A stretch of 64,000 nucleotides of DNA, taken from Paenarthrobacter sp. PH39-S1 (GTDB taxonomy: Bacteria > Actinomycetota > Actinomycetes > Actinomycetales > Micrococcaceae). The stretch is taken from the NCBI RefSeq assembly GCF_030063245.1, contig NZ_JASISR010000002.1, positions 124,001 to 188,000 of the forward strand, in the 5' to 3' direction. The position numbers and the translations under genes are program-made. The notes below the pieces were generated by a model, which was given only the letters and a program-made list of their open reading frames with translations, was not told the origin of the DNA and did not search any database. The first letter of the stretch is position 1; each line of letters opens with the position of its first letter. Shown here piece after piece: positions 1 to 8,027 of this stretch.

Positions 1-282
1 TCCCTCACGGCGAGCGCGTCCCGCGGAATGGATCAGTCAGGCGCGGATCAGTCAGGCGCGGATCAGCCGGGCGCGGATCAGCCGGGCGCGGATCAGCCCG
101 GCGCGACGCGGCTTGACGCCCACATTGCCGGAACCGTCAGATTTATCCAGGCCGGCGTCGGAATCCGGTTCGATACCGAAGGACGTCCTGTCAGGCGGTT
201 CCCGGCGGCAGTTCCGGCAGCAGCCCCTGCTTCAGGCCCGGCGCCGGGCCTGGTTTCAGGCCGGGCGGACCGCCGGGGCTAA
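1..282 (+). CDS. possible 3' end of a gene entering the window, repeat-rich
   Basis: A reading frame is open from the first base and ends with TAA at 280-282, 16 bases before the convergent LytR_C gene ends. Its middle encodes five copies of a five-residue unit (Asp-Gln-Ser/Pro-Gly-Ala) and its tail is Ala/Pro/Arg-rich with no recognisable domain. An ATG at 28 lies in this frame but has no good ribosome binding site, so if the frame is real it is more likely the C-terminal tail of a longer protein that begins outside the window. It may also be non-coding, because tandem repeats in GC-rich DNA easily keep frames open. Confidence 0.25.
   Translation, partial: SLTASASRGMDQSGADQSGADQPGADQPGADQPGATRLDAHIAGTVRFIQAGVGIRFDTEGRPVRRFPAAVPAAAPASGPAPGLVSGRADRRG
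31..105. repeat. 15-bp tandem repeat, five copies
   Basis: Five adjacent copies of a 15-base unit, consensus GATCAGCCGGGCGCG. The first two copies carry TCA and the last carries CCC at the variable positions. The period is a multiple of three, so the frame is kept. Confidence 0.9.
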
Positions 283-298
283 GCCAACCGCCCGCGGG

Positions 299-1279
299 TC
301 ATGGCGCCGTCGTCGTCGTTGCGGTTGAAGAAATACCGGCGGTCGGCGTTGCACTAGGGCTCAGGTGCGGGCAGGAGAGCAGCCCCGGCGTCTGGTCCAC
401 AGTTCCCGCGTCCACGAGAACGGTAAAGCCTCCGGTCAGATAGACGTCGACGCTGGCATCCGTGCGGCCGTCCTGGACGTAATCCGTGCCGGCCAGATTC
501 CGCTGTAGATTAAAGGCTGCGGACTGGCCGGCGGCACCGGAAACAATCACTGCCGAGCCAGTATAGTTGGTGACTTTGTTGGCTATAGTATCCACCTGAA
601 AACCGCGGCCTTTCAGCTCCGCCGCCACGGTCGCAGCCAGCCCCTCACGCCGCGTGCTGTTGTAGACATTGACATGCATATCTTTGTTCGCGGGATAGTC
701 GAACGTGGCAGCCGGACAGCTCCGTACCGCCGGCGCACTGGCCTGTCCGGAAGGGAGGGTGATAGCGCCGCGCCAGAGCAACACCGCGAAAATAACCCCG
801 GCAATCACCACAGCTGACAGTAGAGTCAGGATCACGCCGTGCACCAGCCGGTGGCGGAACTGCACGGCGTTTTCGGCATCCTCCACCGGCGTAAACACCC
901 GCTGCAGATCGGGTCCGCTGACCACACGGTGGCCGTGAAATACAGCGATATCCTTGGACCGCCGCAGTTCACGCCGGTGTGCCCGAAGCGCTCGCTTGTC
1001 CTCGTGGCGCTCTAGTTTCGCAGCCTTCCGCGTCTCGCTGGCGCGCTTTCGTTCCAGTTCCTTCGACGGCGCAGCCGCCCTGGATGAGGACGGACCTGTT
1101 TTGGATGACGGGGCCGCCCTGGACGACGGCCCTGTTTCGGTCAACGCCGCTTTGGTCGACGGCCCTGTTATGTACGGCAGCCCGTGTCTGGACTGTCGCC
1201 CGTGCCGCGGGGGCAGCCCGGACGTCGGCGTGAGAGCGGGCCGGGCCGGAATATCCGGCGCAGGCGGATCATCAGTCAT
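299..1279 (-). CDS. LytR C-terminal domain membrane protein
   Basis: A 326-aa protein anchored in the cytoplasmic membrane. The first ~145 residues are a charged, Ser/Ala/Pro- and Lys/Arg-rich cytoplasmic tail. One membrane segment follows around residues 150-172 (VILTLLSAVVIAGVIFAVLL), and then an extracytoplasmic LytR_C domain around 195-300, with the typical start VNVYNSTRREGLA and later VIVSG and VDVYLTGGF. LytR_C domains accompany cell-envelope proteins, but the exact role is unknown. I chose the ATG at 1279, whose first eight bases overlap the stop of the upstream 99-aa gene (ATGACTGA). A TTG one codon upstream is also possible. The overlap implies translational coupling in a two-gene operon. 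Confidence 0.8.
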   Translation of the reverse strand: MTDDPPAPDIPARPALTPTSGLPPRHGRQSRHGLPYITGPSTKAALTETGPSSRAAPSSKTGPSSSRAAAPSKELERKRASETRKAAKLERHEDKRALRAHRRELRRSKDIAVFHGHRVVSGPDLQRVFTPVEDAENAVQFRHRLVHGVILTLLSAVVIAGVIFAVLLWRGAITLPSGQASAPAVRSCPAATFDYPANKDMHVNVYNSTRREGLAATVAAELKGRGFQVDTIANKVTNYTGSAVIVSGAAGQSAAFNLQRNLAGTDYVQDGRTDASVDVYLTGGFTVLVDAGTVDQTPGLLSCPHLSPSATPTAGISSTATTTTAP

Positions 1280-1571
1280 CAATTACCAGCACGCGGGCAT
1301 GGAGAATTGTCCGCTGATGCAACGCCGTCCGGACTGCCCGGTGCAGACCGTCTTCCAGGTACAAAGTATTCCGCCACTGCACTACATGCGGGAACAGATC
1401 CCCGAAAAACGTCGAGTCCTCAGCCAGCAGCGCCTCAAGGTCCAGAGTGGTTTTCGTGGTGACCAGCTCGTCCAAACGGACCTGCCGGGGGGCGACCGCG
1501 GCCCAGTCCTTGGGCGAGACGTAGTCATGCTCAGGGTACGGGCGTCCGTCGCCAACGGCTTTGAAGATCAC
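1272..1571 (-). CDS. small conserved actinobacterial protein (often labelled VapB-like)
   Basis: A 99-aa soluble protein starting MIFKAVGDGRPYP and containing RLDELVTTK and a conserved centre, EDSTFFGDLFPHVVQW. From memory, Arthrobacter homologues carry an automatic 'type II toxin-antitoxin VapB' label. No toxin gene is adjacent here, and its partner is the envelope LytR_C protein with which its stop codon overlaps. I therefore regard the antitoxin label as unproven and treat it as a conserved small protein co-translated with the LytR_C gene. The real function is unknown. Confidence 0.75.
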   Translation of the reverse strand: MIFKAVGDGRPYPEHDYVSPKDWAAVAPRQVRLDELVTTKTTLDLEALLAEDSTFFGDLFPHVVQWRNTLYLEDGLHRAVRTALHQRTILHARVLVIDD

Positions 1572-1692
1572 TTGTCCAGCCTAGAGAAAAGCATCGGGCA
1601 TGGGAACTCGACGGGCCAATGCGTCGTGGAGGGCCTGCCAATGGTTGTCGCCCGGCTGGTCAAGCGGGCGGGTGGACTGCAACTATGAACTC

Positions 1693-2535
1693 ATGGTTTC
1701 CGCTGCTGTTCCCCTGGCCCTGCTGCTCGACGTCGACGGTCCGATTGCCAGTCCGGTAACCCGCGATGTCCGGCCACGCATCATCAAGGATCTGCTGCGG
1801 CTCGCGCATGCCGGCGTCCCTGTCATCTTCAATACCGGCCGCTCCGATACGTTCATCAGGGAACAGGTGATGGCGCCAATGATCGCCGAGGGAATGCCCC
1901 CCGGAACGTTGGTTCACGCGATCTGCGAGAAGGGCGCGGTGTGGTTCAGTTACACGGCCGACAGCGTTGGACCACTGCACGTGGACGGCTCGTTGGCGGT
2001 GCCGAAGGCGTACGCCGATGACATCCGCACACTTGTTGCGGAAGGCTACGCCGCGCACATGTTTTTTGACGAGACCAAGCACGCCATGGTGTCGGTGGAA
2101 CAGCGCCTGGACGTCTCCAACTCGGACTACAAGACGGAGCAGGCGCGCTTCGATGCCCAGGCGCTGGAGCTGACGGCCCGCCACGGGCTCTCCGCCTTCC
2201 GCGTCGATCCGACCATCATTTCCACAGACATTGAATCCGTGCGCCTTGGCAAGGATCTGGGCGCCAGCCGCGCCGTCGAACTGCTGGCCCAGCAGAACAT
2301 CGTGCCGCAGGCGTGGCGCACGGTGGGCGATTCCCGCACCGACTACGCCATGGCCGACTGGCTGCACCATCACGACCACGAGGTCAAGCACGTCGACGTC
2401 CGCCCCGCCGATGGCGTCCCGGAAAAGCCCTACCAGATCCTGACCGCTGCGGATCTGGGCCTGAGTGCCGAGGTGATTCACGACGACGCCGGGGCGGCAT
2501 TCCTGGCTAAGTGGCTGGACACTGTGGTCAGCTAA
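1693..2535 (+). CDS. HAD family hydrolase
   Basis: A 280-aa cytoplasmic protein. HAD motif I is visible near the N-terminus (LLLDVDGPI: nucleophile Asp and acid/base Asp), motif II as VIFNTGRS (Thr/Gly after a beta strand), and motif IV near residue 215 (TVGDSRTDYAMADWL). This layout is that of Cof/phosphomannomutase-like phosphatases acting on small phosphorylated metabolites; the substrate cannot be told from sequence. I start at the ATG at 1693 because the stretch before it (from 1600) overlaps the promoter region of the divergent small gene and shows no family similarity. Imperfect repeats of ~19 bp begin at the stop codon (2531-2580). Confidence 0.8.
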   Translation: MVSAAVPLALLLDVDGPIASPVTRDVRPRIIKDLLRLAHAGVPVIFNTGRSDTFIREQVMAPMIAEGMPPGTLVHAICEKGAVWFSYTADSVGPLHVDGSLAVPKAYADDIRTLVAEGYAAHMFFDETKHAMVSVEQRLDVSNSDYKTEQARFDAQALELTARHGLSAFRVDPTIISTDIESVRLGKDLGASRAVELLAQQNIVPQAWRTVGDSRTDYAMADWLHHHDHEVKHVDVRPADGVPEKPYQILTAADLGLSAEVIHDDAGAAFLAKWLDTVVS

Positions 2536-2598
2536 AGACCAACCGGTGGACTAAAAGACCGGCTGGCCGGCTAAAGACAGAGGTGGCAGGATACGTTC

Positions 2599-3963
2599 AT
2601 GAGTCCCGTGAGCCGCCGCCGGAAGCCGGCGAAGAAAAACAAGCCCAAAGCCTCGAATAGTCCGCTGTCCGCCCTGGTGCGGCACTATGCCCCGATCTTC
2701 AATTCCTTCAGCGCCGGCCCCGAAACCTATGACGTACTGGACCCGTGGTTACTGGCCTCCGCCCTGCACGACGATCTGATCGGGCCGGACCATGCGGCCG
2801 GAATGGATCCGCGGCAACTGGAGAAACTTATGTCCACCGCCGGCCGGCTGAAACTCCCCGGGAGCGGCACCATGCTGCTGACGCTGGCCCTACTACAGGG
2901 CGCCACGGAGACCACCCGGGAGCTGCTCTCCGTGGGCGTTCAGCTCTCCAGCGAGACAGGTTATGAAAGAGAACTGGACAGTGCGCTGCTGACCCCGGAA
3001 CTGGTTTCGGCAGTTGCGCTGAAGGATGTTTTCGATGAGCAGAGCAGCTTCCTGCTCACCCTCCGCGCCGCTGATTTCGAGTACGGAATATTGCTGCATA
3101 CAGCACGCGAGGCGTATGGCGATGCGGCCATCGGGGGCGGCGTCACAGCCGCTCCGCAGGCCACGGCCCGGGAGCTGCAGTCTATCGTCTCCGCAGAACC
3201 GGGGCTGTGGGAATTTGCGGAAATACCCGTCGATGACGCGGGGGGACTCATGCTCGATGCCATGGAGACGACGGATTCGGTTCCGGTGGCTACCGACGAT
3301 CCTGACTACTGGCAGGCGCGACAGCTCATCATGACGGTGCTCGAGAGCGCGCTCGAAGACGCCGACTATGCCGAATATGCAGACCCGGACATGCCGGACG
3401 ACGACGAGGCCGCGTGGGCCGCCCACGCGAACCGTGCGGGAACTGCCGCGGGAGATCAGGAGGGAGACCTCGCAGGAGCAGCAGCGAACAGCGTCCTCGA
3501 GGCCGACCGGGCGCTGGACCCCGTCGCCCTTGAAAAACTCCGGACAGATTTGGCCGACTTCGAAGCGGTGACAACGCGTGCCCTGACCAAAGCCGGTGAC
3601 GCCGTAGTCCAGCAATTCATCGAACGGACTAACAGCAACCGGACCGACGGCGGTCAGGCTGACGGCAGTCAGTCCAACGATGGGGCTGCGGATCCCCATG
3701 AGTGGGATGCCCTGGCTCACCACTGGACCGATTACAGCATCGCCTACGACTACTCCAGTTTCCATCGGGTCGGGCCCATGAAGCTGGACACCTTTGTGAG
3801 CTGGTATCTCCGCCGTGAGGTCACGCTAACGCAGGCACAGCGACGGGAACTGCCGGCCTTCCTGCGCGCATTCGTCAGTTGGTGTGCGGAGCCAGCCTCT
3901 CTTGGTGAGCCGGCCAAAGCGAAGCTCCTCAGCCTGCTGGACGTACTGGTCCCGTTGCCCTGA
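2599..3963 (+). CDS. conserved hypothetical protein, 454 aa
   Basis: I do not recognise a named family. The protein has a basic N-terminal stretch (RRRKPAKKNK, residues ~6-15), then a mostly helical region. A very acidic low-complexity segment lies at ~255-275 (DADYAEYADPDMPDDDEAAW), a Thr/Asn/Gly/Asp-rich linker near 350, and a C-terminal helical part ending LLDVLVPLP with a conserved-looking FVSWYLRR. There is no signal peptide or membrane segment. The ATG is 63 bases after the HAD gene stop on the same strand, so co-transcription is plausible. Clean coding statistics over the whole length support it being real. Confidence 0.75.
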   Translation: MSPVSRRRKPAKKNKPKASNSPLSALVRHYAPIFNSFSAGPETYDVLDPWLLASALHDDLIGPDHAAGMDPRQLEKLMSTAGRLKLPGSGTMLLTLALLQGATETTRELLSVGVQLSSETGYERELDSALLTPELVSAVALKDVFDEQSSFLLTLRAADFEYGILLHTAREAYGDAAIGGGVTAAPQATARELQSIVSAEPGLWEFAEIPVDDAGGLMLDAMETTDSVPVATDDPDYWQARQLIMTVLESALEDADYAEYADPDMPDDDEAAWAAHANRAGTAAGDQEGDLAGAAANSVLEADRALDPVALEKLRTDLADFEAVTTRALTKAGDAVVQQFIERTNSNRTDGGQADGSQSNDGAADPHEWDALAHHWTDYSIAYDYSSFHRVGPMKLDTFVSWYLRREVTLTQAQRRELPAFLRAFVSWCAEPASLGEPAKAKLLSLLDVLVPLP

Positions 3964-4207
3964 GTCGGCCGACGGCGACGTCGCTACCGTTGCGCCGTCG
4001 TCGTGCCCGTTTCGGTACCGGTGCCCATGCGTTGTCTTGCCGTGTTCAATCCGGGACCGACGCGTACATGCGTAGTCGTTTTGGCGAGACCGAAAAGCAC
4101 ACCGTCACCTCCCGCCGTCTGCCGGAACGGTATACCTGGCAGGGAATACTTCGGTTGCCATGATTTTTCGTGTCCCCCTGCCTAGGTTGTCCTCGGTTCG
4201 CGTAGCG

Positions 4208-4231
4208 TAACAATGTTATGAAACAATGTTA
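4208..4231. promoter_or_regulatory. candidate TetR operator: two copies of a palindromic site
   Basis: TAACAATGTTA (4208-4218) is a perfect dyad around a central base. It is followed 13 bases later by AAACAATGTTA (4221-4231), matching at 10 of 11 positions. Both lie 16-39 bases upstream of the start of the TetR-family gene, in the only AT-rich stretch here. This arrangement suits autoregulation by a dimeric TetR protein. It is an inference from symmetry and position. Confidence 0.65.
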
Positions 4232-4246
4232 TGTAATAATTCGGAG

Positions 4247-4846
4247 ATGGCAAGACCCAAAATCCATGACCGTGAACTCCGTCTGAAACTGCTCGCTGCT
4301 GCCGCCGAGTTGCTCGCGTCGCAGGGCGCCGAAGCCTTCTCACTGCGGCAGCTGGCATCCGTCGCGGGGACGTCCACCACCGCCGTGTATTCGCTCTTCG
4401 GCGGAAAACCCCAGCTGCTGGAGGCGGTCATCGTGCAGGGATTTGCGGACTTTGGCGCCGCGCAGGCCAGCGCTGCAGACGGCGCCGGACCGTCCGCCGT
4501 CGTCCGTCTGAGGGCCCTCGGCAGGGCCTACCGCCGGTGGGCGCTCGACCATCCTGCACTGTTTACCCTGATGTTCAGCGGAGCCTTGGTGGCCTACATC
4601 CAGTCCCCCGAGGCGCAGGCCTCCACCCAGCAGAGCATCCTGCCGCTGGTGGACACCATAGTGCTGGGCCAGAATTCGGGCGAACTGCGGCCGGACGACC
4701 CGGAAACCGTTGCGATGAGCATTTGGGGAACCGTCCATGGGCTGGCAACCCTGGAACTGGCCGGAATGAAGTGCAACCGGCCGGATTGGGACAGCGTTCA
4801 CCAGGCATCGCTGGAGGCCGGCCTGCGGGCCTGGCGGGCGGAGTGA
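4247..4846 (+). CDS. TetR family transcriptional regulator
   Basis: A 199-aa regulator. The N-terminal TetR helix-turn-helix is clear at residues ~8-55: the recognition region reads FSLRQLASVAGTSTTAVYSLFGGK, followed by the ligand/dimer domain with the usual 'RALGRAYRRWALDHPALFTLMF' pattern of the WHG-type C-terminal family. The ATG at 4247 (MARPKIHD) follows TCGGAG; an in-frame ATG at 4226 would lie inside the probable operator and is less likely. The next gene (MpaB-like oxygenase) starts 13 bases after the stop, so the two probably form an operon controlled by this regulator. Confidence 0.88.
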   Translation: MARPKIHDRELRLKLLAAAAELLASQGAEAFSLRQLASVAGTSTTAVYSLFGGKPQLLEAVIVQGFADFGAAQASAADGAGPSAVVRLRALGRAYRRWALDHPALFTLMFSGALVAYIQSPEAQASTQQSILPLVDTIVLGQNSGELRPDDPETVAMSIWGTVHGLATLELAGMKCNRPDWDSVHQASLEAGLRAWRAE

Positions 4847-4859
4847 GAGACACTGTTAC

Positions 4860-5774
4860 ATGGCCAACTTCCTCAAGACGTGGCGCGCCGAGCTCAAAAG
4901 GGCACTCACCGGATCTCCCGACGCCGTCCCGGCATGGGTGCCGAAACTCGCCGAAGGGGATGACGCCGGCTACTTTCAGCCGGGCTCCGCGACCTGGGCC
5001 GTCCACGGCTCCATGACAACGATCGTGGCGGGGATCCGGGCACTGCTCATGCAGGCACTGCACCCCGGGGCATTGGCCGGTGTGTACGACCATTCGGACT
5101 TCAGGGAAGATCCGCTGGGCCGCTTGGCGCGGACAATTCAATGGATCTTCACAGTCACCTACGGTTCCACCCACGACGCGAAGTCCGCCTCAGACAAGGT
5201 GCTTCGGCTTCACGAACGGGTCAACGGCCGCTTCATCGACGGCCATGGCGTGGAGCGCGGCTATTCCGCCAATGACCCCGAACTGCTGCGCTGGATCCAC
5301 ATCGCATTCACCGATGCCTTCCTCAGCACGCATAAAGTTTGGGGCCGTGCCATCCCCGGCGGCCCCGACGCCTATGTCCGTGAGTGGGTCCGTGCCGGAA
5401 CGCTGATGGGCGTCAACGATGCACCCACCAGCGAGGCAGACATGCGCCGCATGCTGGACAAATGGTACGACGACGGCGATCTCAAGTTCGACGCGAGGGT
5501 GGCCGAGGTGGTGGCGTTCCTCCGCAGACCGCCGCTGCATCCGACGCTGATGCCGGGCTACCGCGTACTGTTCGCCGCCGCAGTGGCAACCCTGGAGCCG
5601 AAATACCAGGACATGCTCGGGCTGCAGAAGGCACACCTCGGCCGGATCCCATTACCCGTGGCCACCGCTACGAAGGCGGTGCTCGGCATCGTGCATCTGG
5701 CCCTGAGCCGCGTGGGGCCGAGCGAGCTCGCCGCCCGGAGCCGGCTGCAGCGCCTGGGTTTGCTCGAGCGCTGA
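4860..5774 (+). CDS. oxygenase MpaB family protein (DUF2236)
   Basis: A 304-aa protein with the DUF2236/MpaB pattern: GSATWAVHG, then ALLMQALHPGALAGVYDHSDF and DPLGRLARTIQWIFTVTYG. Further conserved histidines appear in the LRWIHIAFTDAF and LPPHPTLMPGYR-like regions. Family members studied elsewhere (mycophenolic acid MpaB', latex-clearing protein) are b-type haem oxygenases cleaving C=C bonds; haem binding here is inferred. No signal peptide is visible. It lies directly behind the TetR gene, suggesting induction by a hydrophobic substrate. The substrate is unknown. Confidence 0.82.
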   Translation: MANFLKTWRAELKRALTGSPDAVPAWVPKLAEGDDAGYFQPGSATWAVHGSMTTIVAGIRALLMQALHPGALAGVYDHSDFREDPLGRLARTIQWIFTVTYGSTHDAKSASDKVLRLHERVNGRFIDGHGVERGYSANDPELLRWIHIAFTDAFLSTHKVWGRAIPGGPDAYVREWVRAGTLMGVNDAPTSEADMRRMLDKWYDDGDLKFDARVAEVVAFLRRPPLHPTLMPGYRVLFAAAVATLEPKYQDMLGLQKAHLGRIPLPVATATKAVLGIVHLALSRVGPSELAARSRLQRLGLLER

Positions 5775-5880
5775 GCGAGCCTGTCGGGACCGGCCTCTCA
5801 GCGGGCCAATGACGAAGCCCCTCAGGATCGCCCCTCCTTGTATCCCCGACTGCCGGTGGACCGGCTGCCGGCGGACCCGA

Positions 5881-5936
5881 CTGCCTGTGGAAAACCTTGG
5901 ACGCCCGACTGCCTGTGGAAAACCTTGGACGCCCGA
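5881..5936. repeat. 28-bp tandem duplication
   Basis: Two identical adjacent copies of a 28-base unit beginning CTGCCTGTGGAAAACC, plus a partial third copy (CTGCG). It lies in the spacer before the DUF6318 lipoprotein gene, about 65 bases upstream of its start. No function is evident. Confidence 0.9.
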
Positions 5937-6002
5937 CTGCGATCTGCGCTACCTTTAACCAACCTTAGGCATTGGCACATCACCGACTCGGTTGGGAATT
6001 CG

Positions 6003-6671
6003 ATGCTCACATTCTCCGAACGCAGCAGAAAAGTCCGCGTCGCAGCCATGCTGGCCGGCATAGCATTCACTTTTGTCCTGACCGGTTGCGCCGGGTCTCC
6101 CAAAGCGACGCCTGCTACTACCGGCACGGCTCCGCCGGCGGCAAGCACGAGTGCCGCGGCGAGCCCTGTAATCAGCCCGACGGCATCGGCCGCAGTGTAC
6201 AAGCCCGCAGATGCCAGTGGGCCGGCTCAAAATGTCCCGCTGCCGGTGAAACCGCCCTTAGCTGACGAATTTTCGAAGGCCGGAATAGAAGCCTTTGCCC
6301 GGTACTGGTACGAAACGCTGTCCTACGCCTACGAAACCGCCGACTTCGGGCCACTTGAGGCGATTACAGACCCCGGCTGTGTCTCCTGCTCAAACGTTAA
6401 GGCCGGCCATACGCCCTGGCATCAGGACGGACGCTGGACCGCTGGCGGCAGGATGGTCGTGATCTCCCTAGGTTCAGCTTTCACTGTTACGAAGGAGAAC
6501 AACTACCAAGTCATCCTCTCAGTGAAACAAGAGGCAATAACCTACTACGAGGCGGGTCAAGCCACCATCCATCCTGAATCGAAATCAATGGCGGATATTT
6601 TAGTTGCCACGTATCAGGTAGACCATTGGATCGCGTCGACCGCTGAACATATCAGCGGTAAAGCCGAGTAG
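6003..6671 (+). CDS. DUF6318 family lipoprotein
   Basis: A 222-aa secreted lipoprotein. Basic n-region (SERSRKVR), hydrophobic core (AAMLAGIAFTFVL) and lipobox LTGC around residue 26. A Thr/Ala/Ser/Pro linker to ~60 follows, and then the DUF6318 domain starting at DEFSKAGIEAFARYWYETLSYAYETADF and containing a conserved Cys pair (DPGCVSCSNV). It should be anchored on the outer face of the cytoplasmic membrane. The ATG at 6003 places the signal peptide correctly; longer frames from 5838 would read through the tandem repeat. The next gene begins three bases after the stop, and this DUF6318-PKD pairing is common in Arthrobacter. Function unknown. Confidence 0.85.
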   Translation: MLTFSERSRKVRVAAMLAGIAFTFVLTGCAGSPKATPATTGTAPPAASTSAAASPVISPTASAAVYKPADASGPAQNVPLPVKPPLADEFSKAGIEAFARYWYETLSYAYETADFGPLEAITDPGCVSCSNVKAGHTPWHQDGRWTAGGRMVVISLGSAFTVTKENNYQVILSVKQEAITYYEAGQATIHPESKSMADILVATYQVDHWIASTAEHISGKAE

Positions 6672-6673
6672 GC

Positions 6674-7573
6674 ATGGCTGCCAGCAGATCCCTCCAAGCG
6701 AGCCTGACCTTATTGTGCATGTTCGCTTCAATGTTTGTCATGGGGACCGCTGACGCCGAGAGTGGACATCGGGTCGACGGTGAGTGGACGGAAAATGGCG
6801 TCACCGCGGACGGCTGGCAACAGATACCTGGAACGACCGAATGGGGTTCGTTTCCTGCCGCACTTCCCGATGATCCGTATGAATACGACTTCAAGTTTCT
6901 TTGTCAGGTGGGCGACTCCGAGTTCATCGCGTGCCGTGCCAACGCGGGAAGCCGCTGCAAGGAGGCTCCAGATGGCCAGCTCGTCAATTGGTACCGCAAC
7001 CTCAAAATCGTCTCGCCGCCGGTTTGGGAATTCTTGAGCGGCCCCACGTGCATTTACTCCCAAAAGCCCCGGGACATCCTCGCCGAGATAGCCGCTAGCA
7101 TCGAACACGAATTTCAGAACTCCCCCGTCGTACCCGCGACAGTGGCCAGCCAGCCGGGGCCCAATACCTTGCGCGGCGCGGAGACCAATCTCTATGCCTA
7201 CGCGGTCGAGCAGGCATTCGACATCAACCTGCTGGGTCAGAAAGTCCATATAAAGGCCAGACCGATCTCCTACGTCTGGGACTACGGGGATGGCATCTCC
7301 CTTGGCCCCACCCCAAACTCCGGTGCACAGTTGCCGCAGGACCGGTGGGGCGAGAAGACTCCCACCAGCCACATCTACACAATAACGGGCGATTTCGCGG
7401 TCACCGTCGCAACTCATTTCCGCGGCACCTACTCGGTAAATGGCGGAGCGCCGCTGGCAATTCCCGGGCAAGGGACGTTCATTTCCGCTCCGTTGCCGGT
7501 CAGCGTTTGGCGGTCCGTGACGAAGACCTATGCCGATGATTGCCACCAAAACCCGCTGGGCGTGGGTTGCTGA
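6674..7573 (+). CDS. secreted protein with PKD-like domain
   Basis: A 299-aa exported protein with a signal peptide (residues ~1-28: LTLLCMFASMFVMGTADA). The middle holds several Cys (CQVGDSEFIACRANAGSRCKE, CIYSQ), suggesting disulfides. The C-terminal third has a PKD-like strand signature (YVWDYGDG, then HIYTITGDFAVTV). PKD folds mediate protein or carbohydrate contacts outside the cell. It follows the DUF6318 lipoprotein by three bases and very probably acts with it at the cell surface. The specific function is unknown. Confidence 0.8.
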   Translation: MAASRSLQASLTLLCMFASMFVMGTADAESGHRVDGEWTENGVTADGWQQIPGTTEWGSFPAALPDDPYEYDFKFLCQVGDSEFIACRANAGSRCKEAPDGQLVNWYRNLKIVSPPVWEFLSGPTCIYSQKPRDILAEIAASIEHEFQNSPVVPATVASQPGPNTLRGAETNLYAYAVEQAFDINLLGQKVHIKARPISYVWDYGDGISLGPTPNSGAQLPQDRWGEKTPTSHIYTITGDFAVTVATHFRGTYSVNGGAPLAIPGQGTFISAPLPVSVWRSVTKTYADDCHQNPLGVGC

Positions 7574-7653
7574 TGGACTGTGGAAACGGTGCCGCGGGAG
7601 CGCGGAGCCGGTCCTCGGCGCCGGGAAGACGCCAGCCCCGTCGGGCAACGAGA

Positions 7654-7694
7654 AAGCCCCGCCGATATGCGTAGAGGCAAAACAACGGGGCTTT
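7654..7694 (-). terminator. terminator downstream of tRNA-Ser
   Basis: Arms AAGCCCCG (7654-7661) and CGGGGCTT (7687-7694) are perfectly complementary with a 25-base loop. The hairpin lies just past the 3' end of the minus-strand tRNA, and the descending arm runs into TTTC on that strand. Confidence 0.6.
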
Positions 7695-7699
7695 ACACT

Positions 7700-7786
7700 G
7701 GCGGAGGATGGGGGATTTGAACCCCCGAGGGCGTTAACCCAACACGCGTTCCAGGCGTGCGCCATAGGCCGCTAGGCGAATCCTCC
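7700..7786 (-). tRNA. tRNA-Ser (GGA anticodon)
   Basis: On the minus strand the acceptor stem GGAGGAT pairs with ATCCTCC, the anticodon loop is CTGGAAC flanked by CACGC/GCGTG, and there is a long variable arm typical of serine tRNA. The TpsiC arm is GGGGGTTCAAATCCCCC. The 3' CCA is encoded. Confidence 0.95.
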
Positions 7787-8027
7787 AGTGTTTGCTCGCA
7801 ATGAGCAGGTTCCAGAGTACCTGTTTGTTTCGCATTGTGCCTAATCGCGGCTCCGTTCCAAAGGACACGTTGCCGGCCAGCCAGTCGTAATACTCAGGAA
7901 GATCGACGGCAGCGGTTGACACGGCGGAGTGGCCGCAAGGTTGGCGCGGTCGCTAAGGTTGGCGCGGTCACAGGGGTGGCTGCGACTGGGGTCTAAAATG
8001 TCGGACCCCTCTGGTTGACTTGGTTTC

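Noticed and set aside
31-105. CRISPR-like array
   Set aside because: Units are directly adjacent with no spacers, and no cas genes are present; these are simple tandem repeats, as are the other arrays in the window.
1272-1571. Type II antitoxin (VapB) function
   Set aside because: No toxin gene is adjacent and the sequence shows no ribbon-helix-helix or AbrB pattern that I can recognise; the label is noted but not adopted.
7790-8027. tRNA-Ser-associated integration site
   Set aside because: I saw no integrase, no direct repeat of the tRNA 3' end and no change in gene style beyond it.
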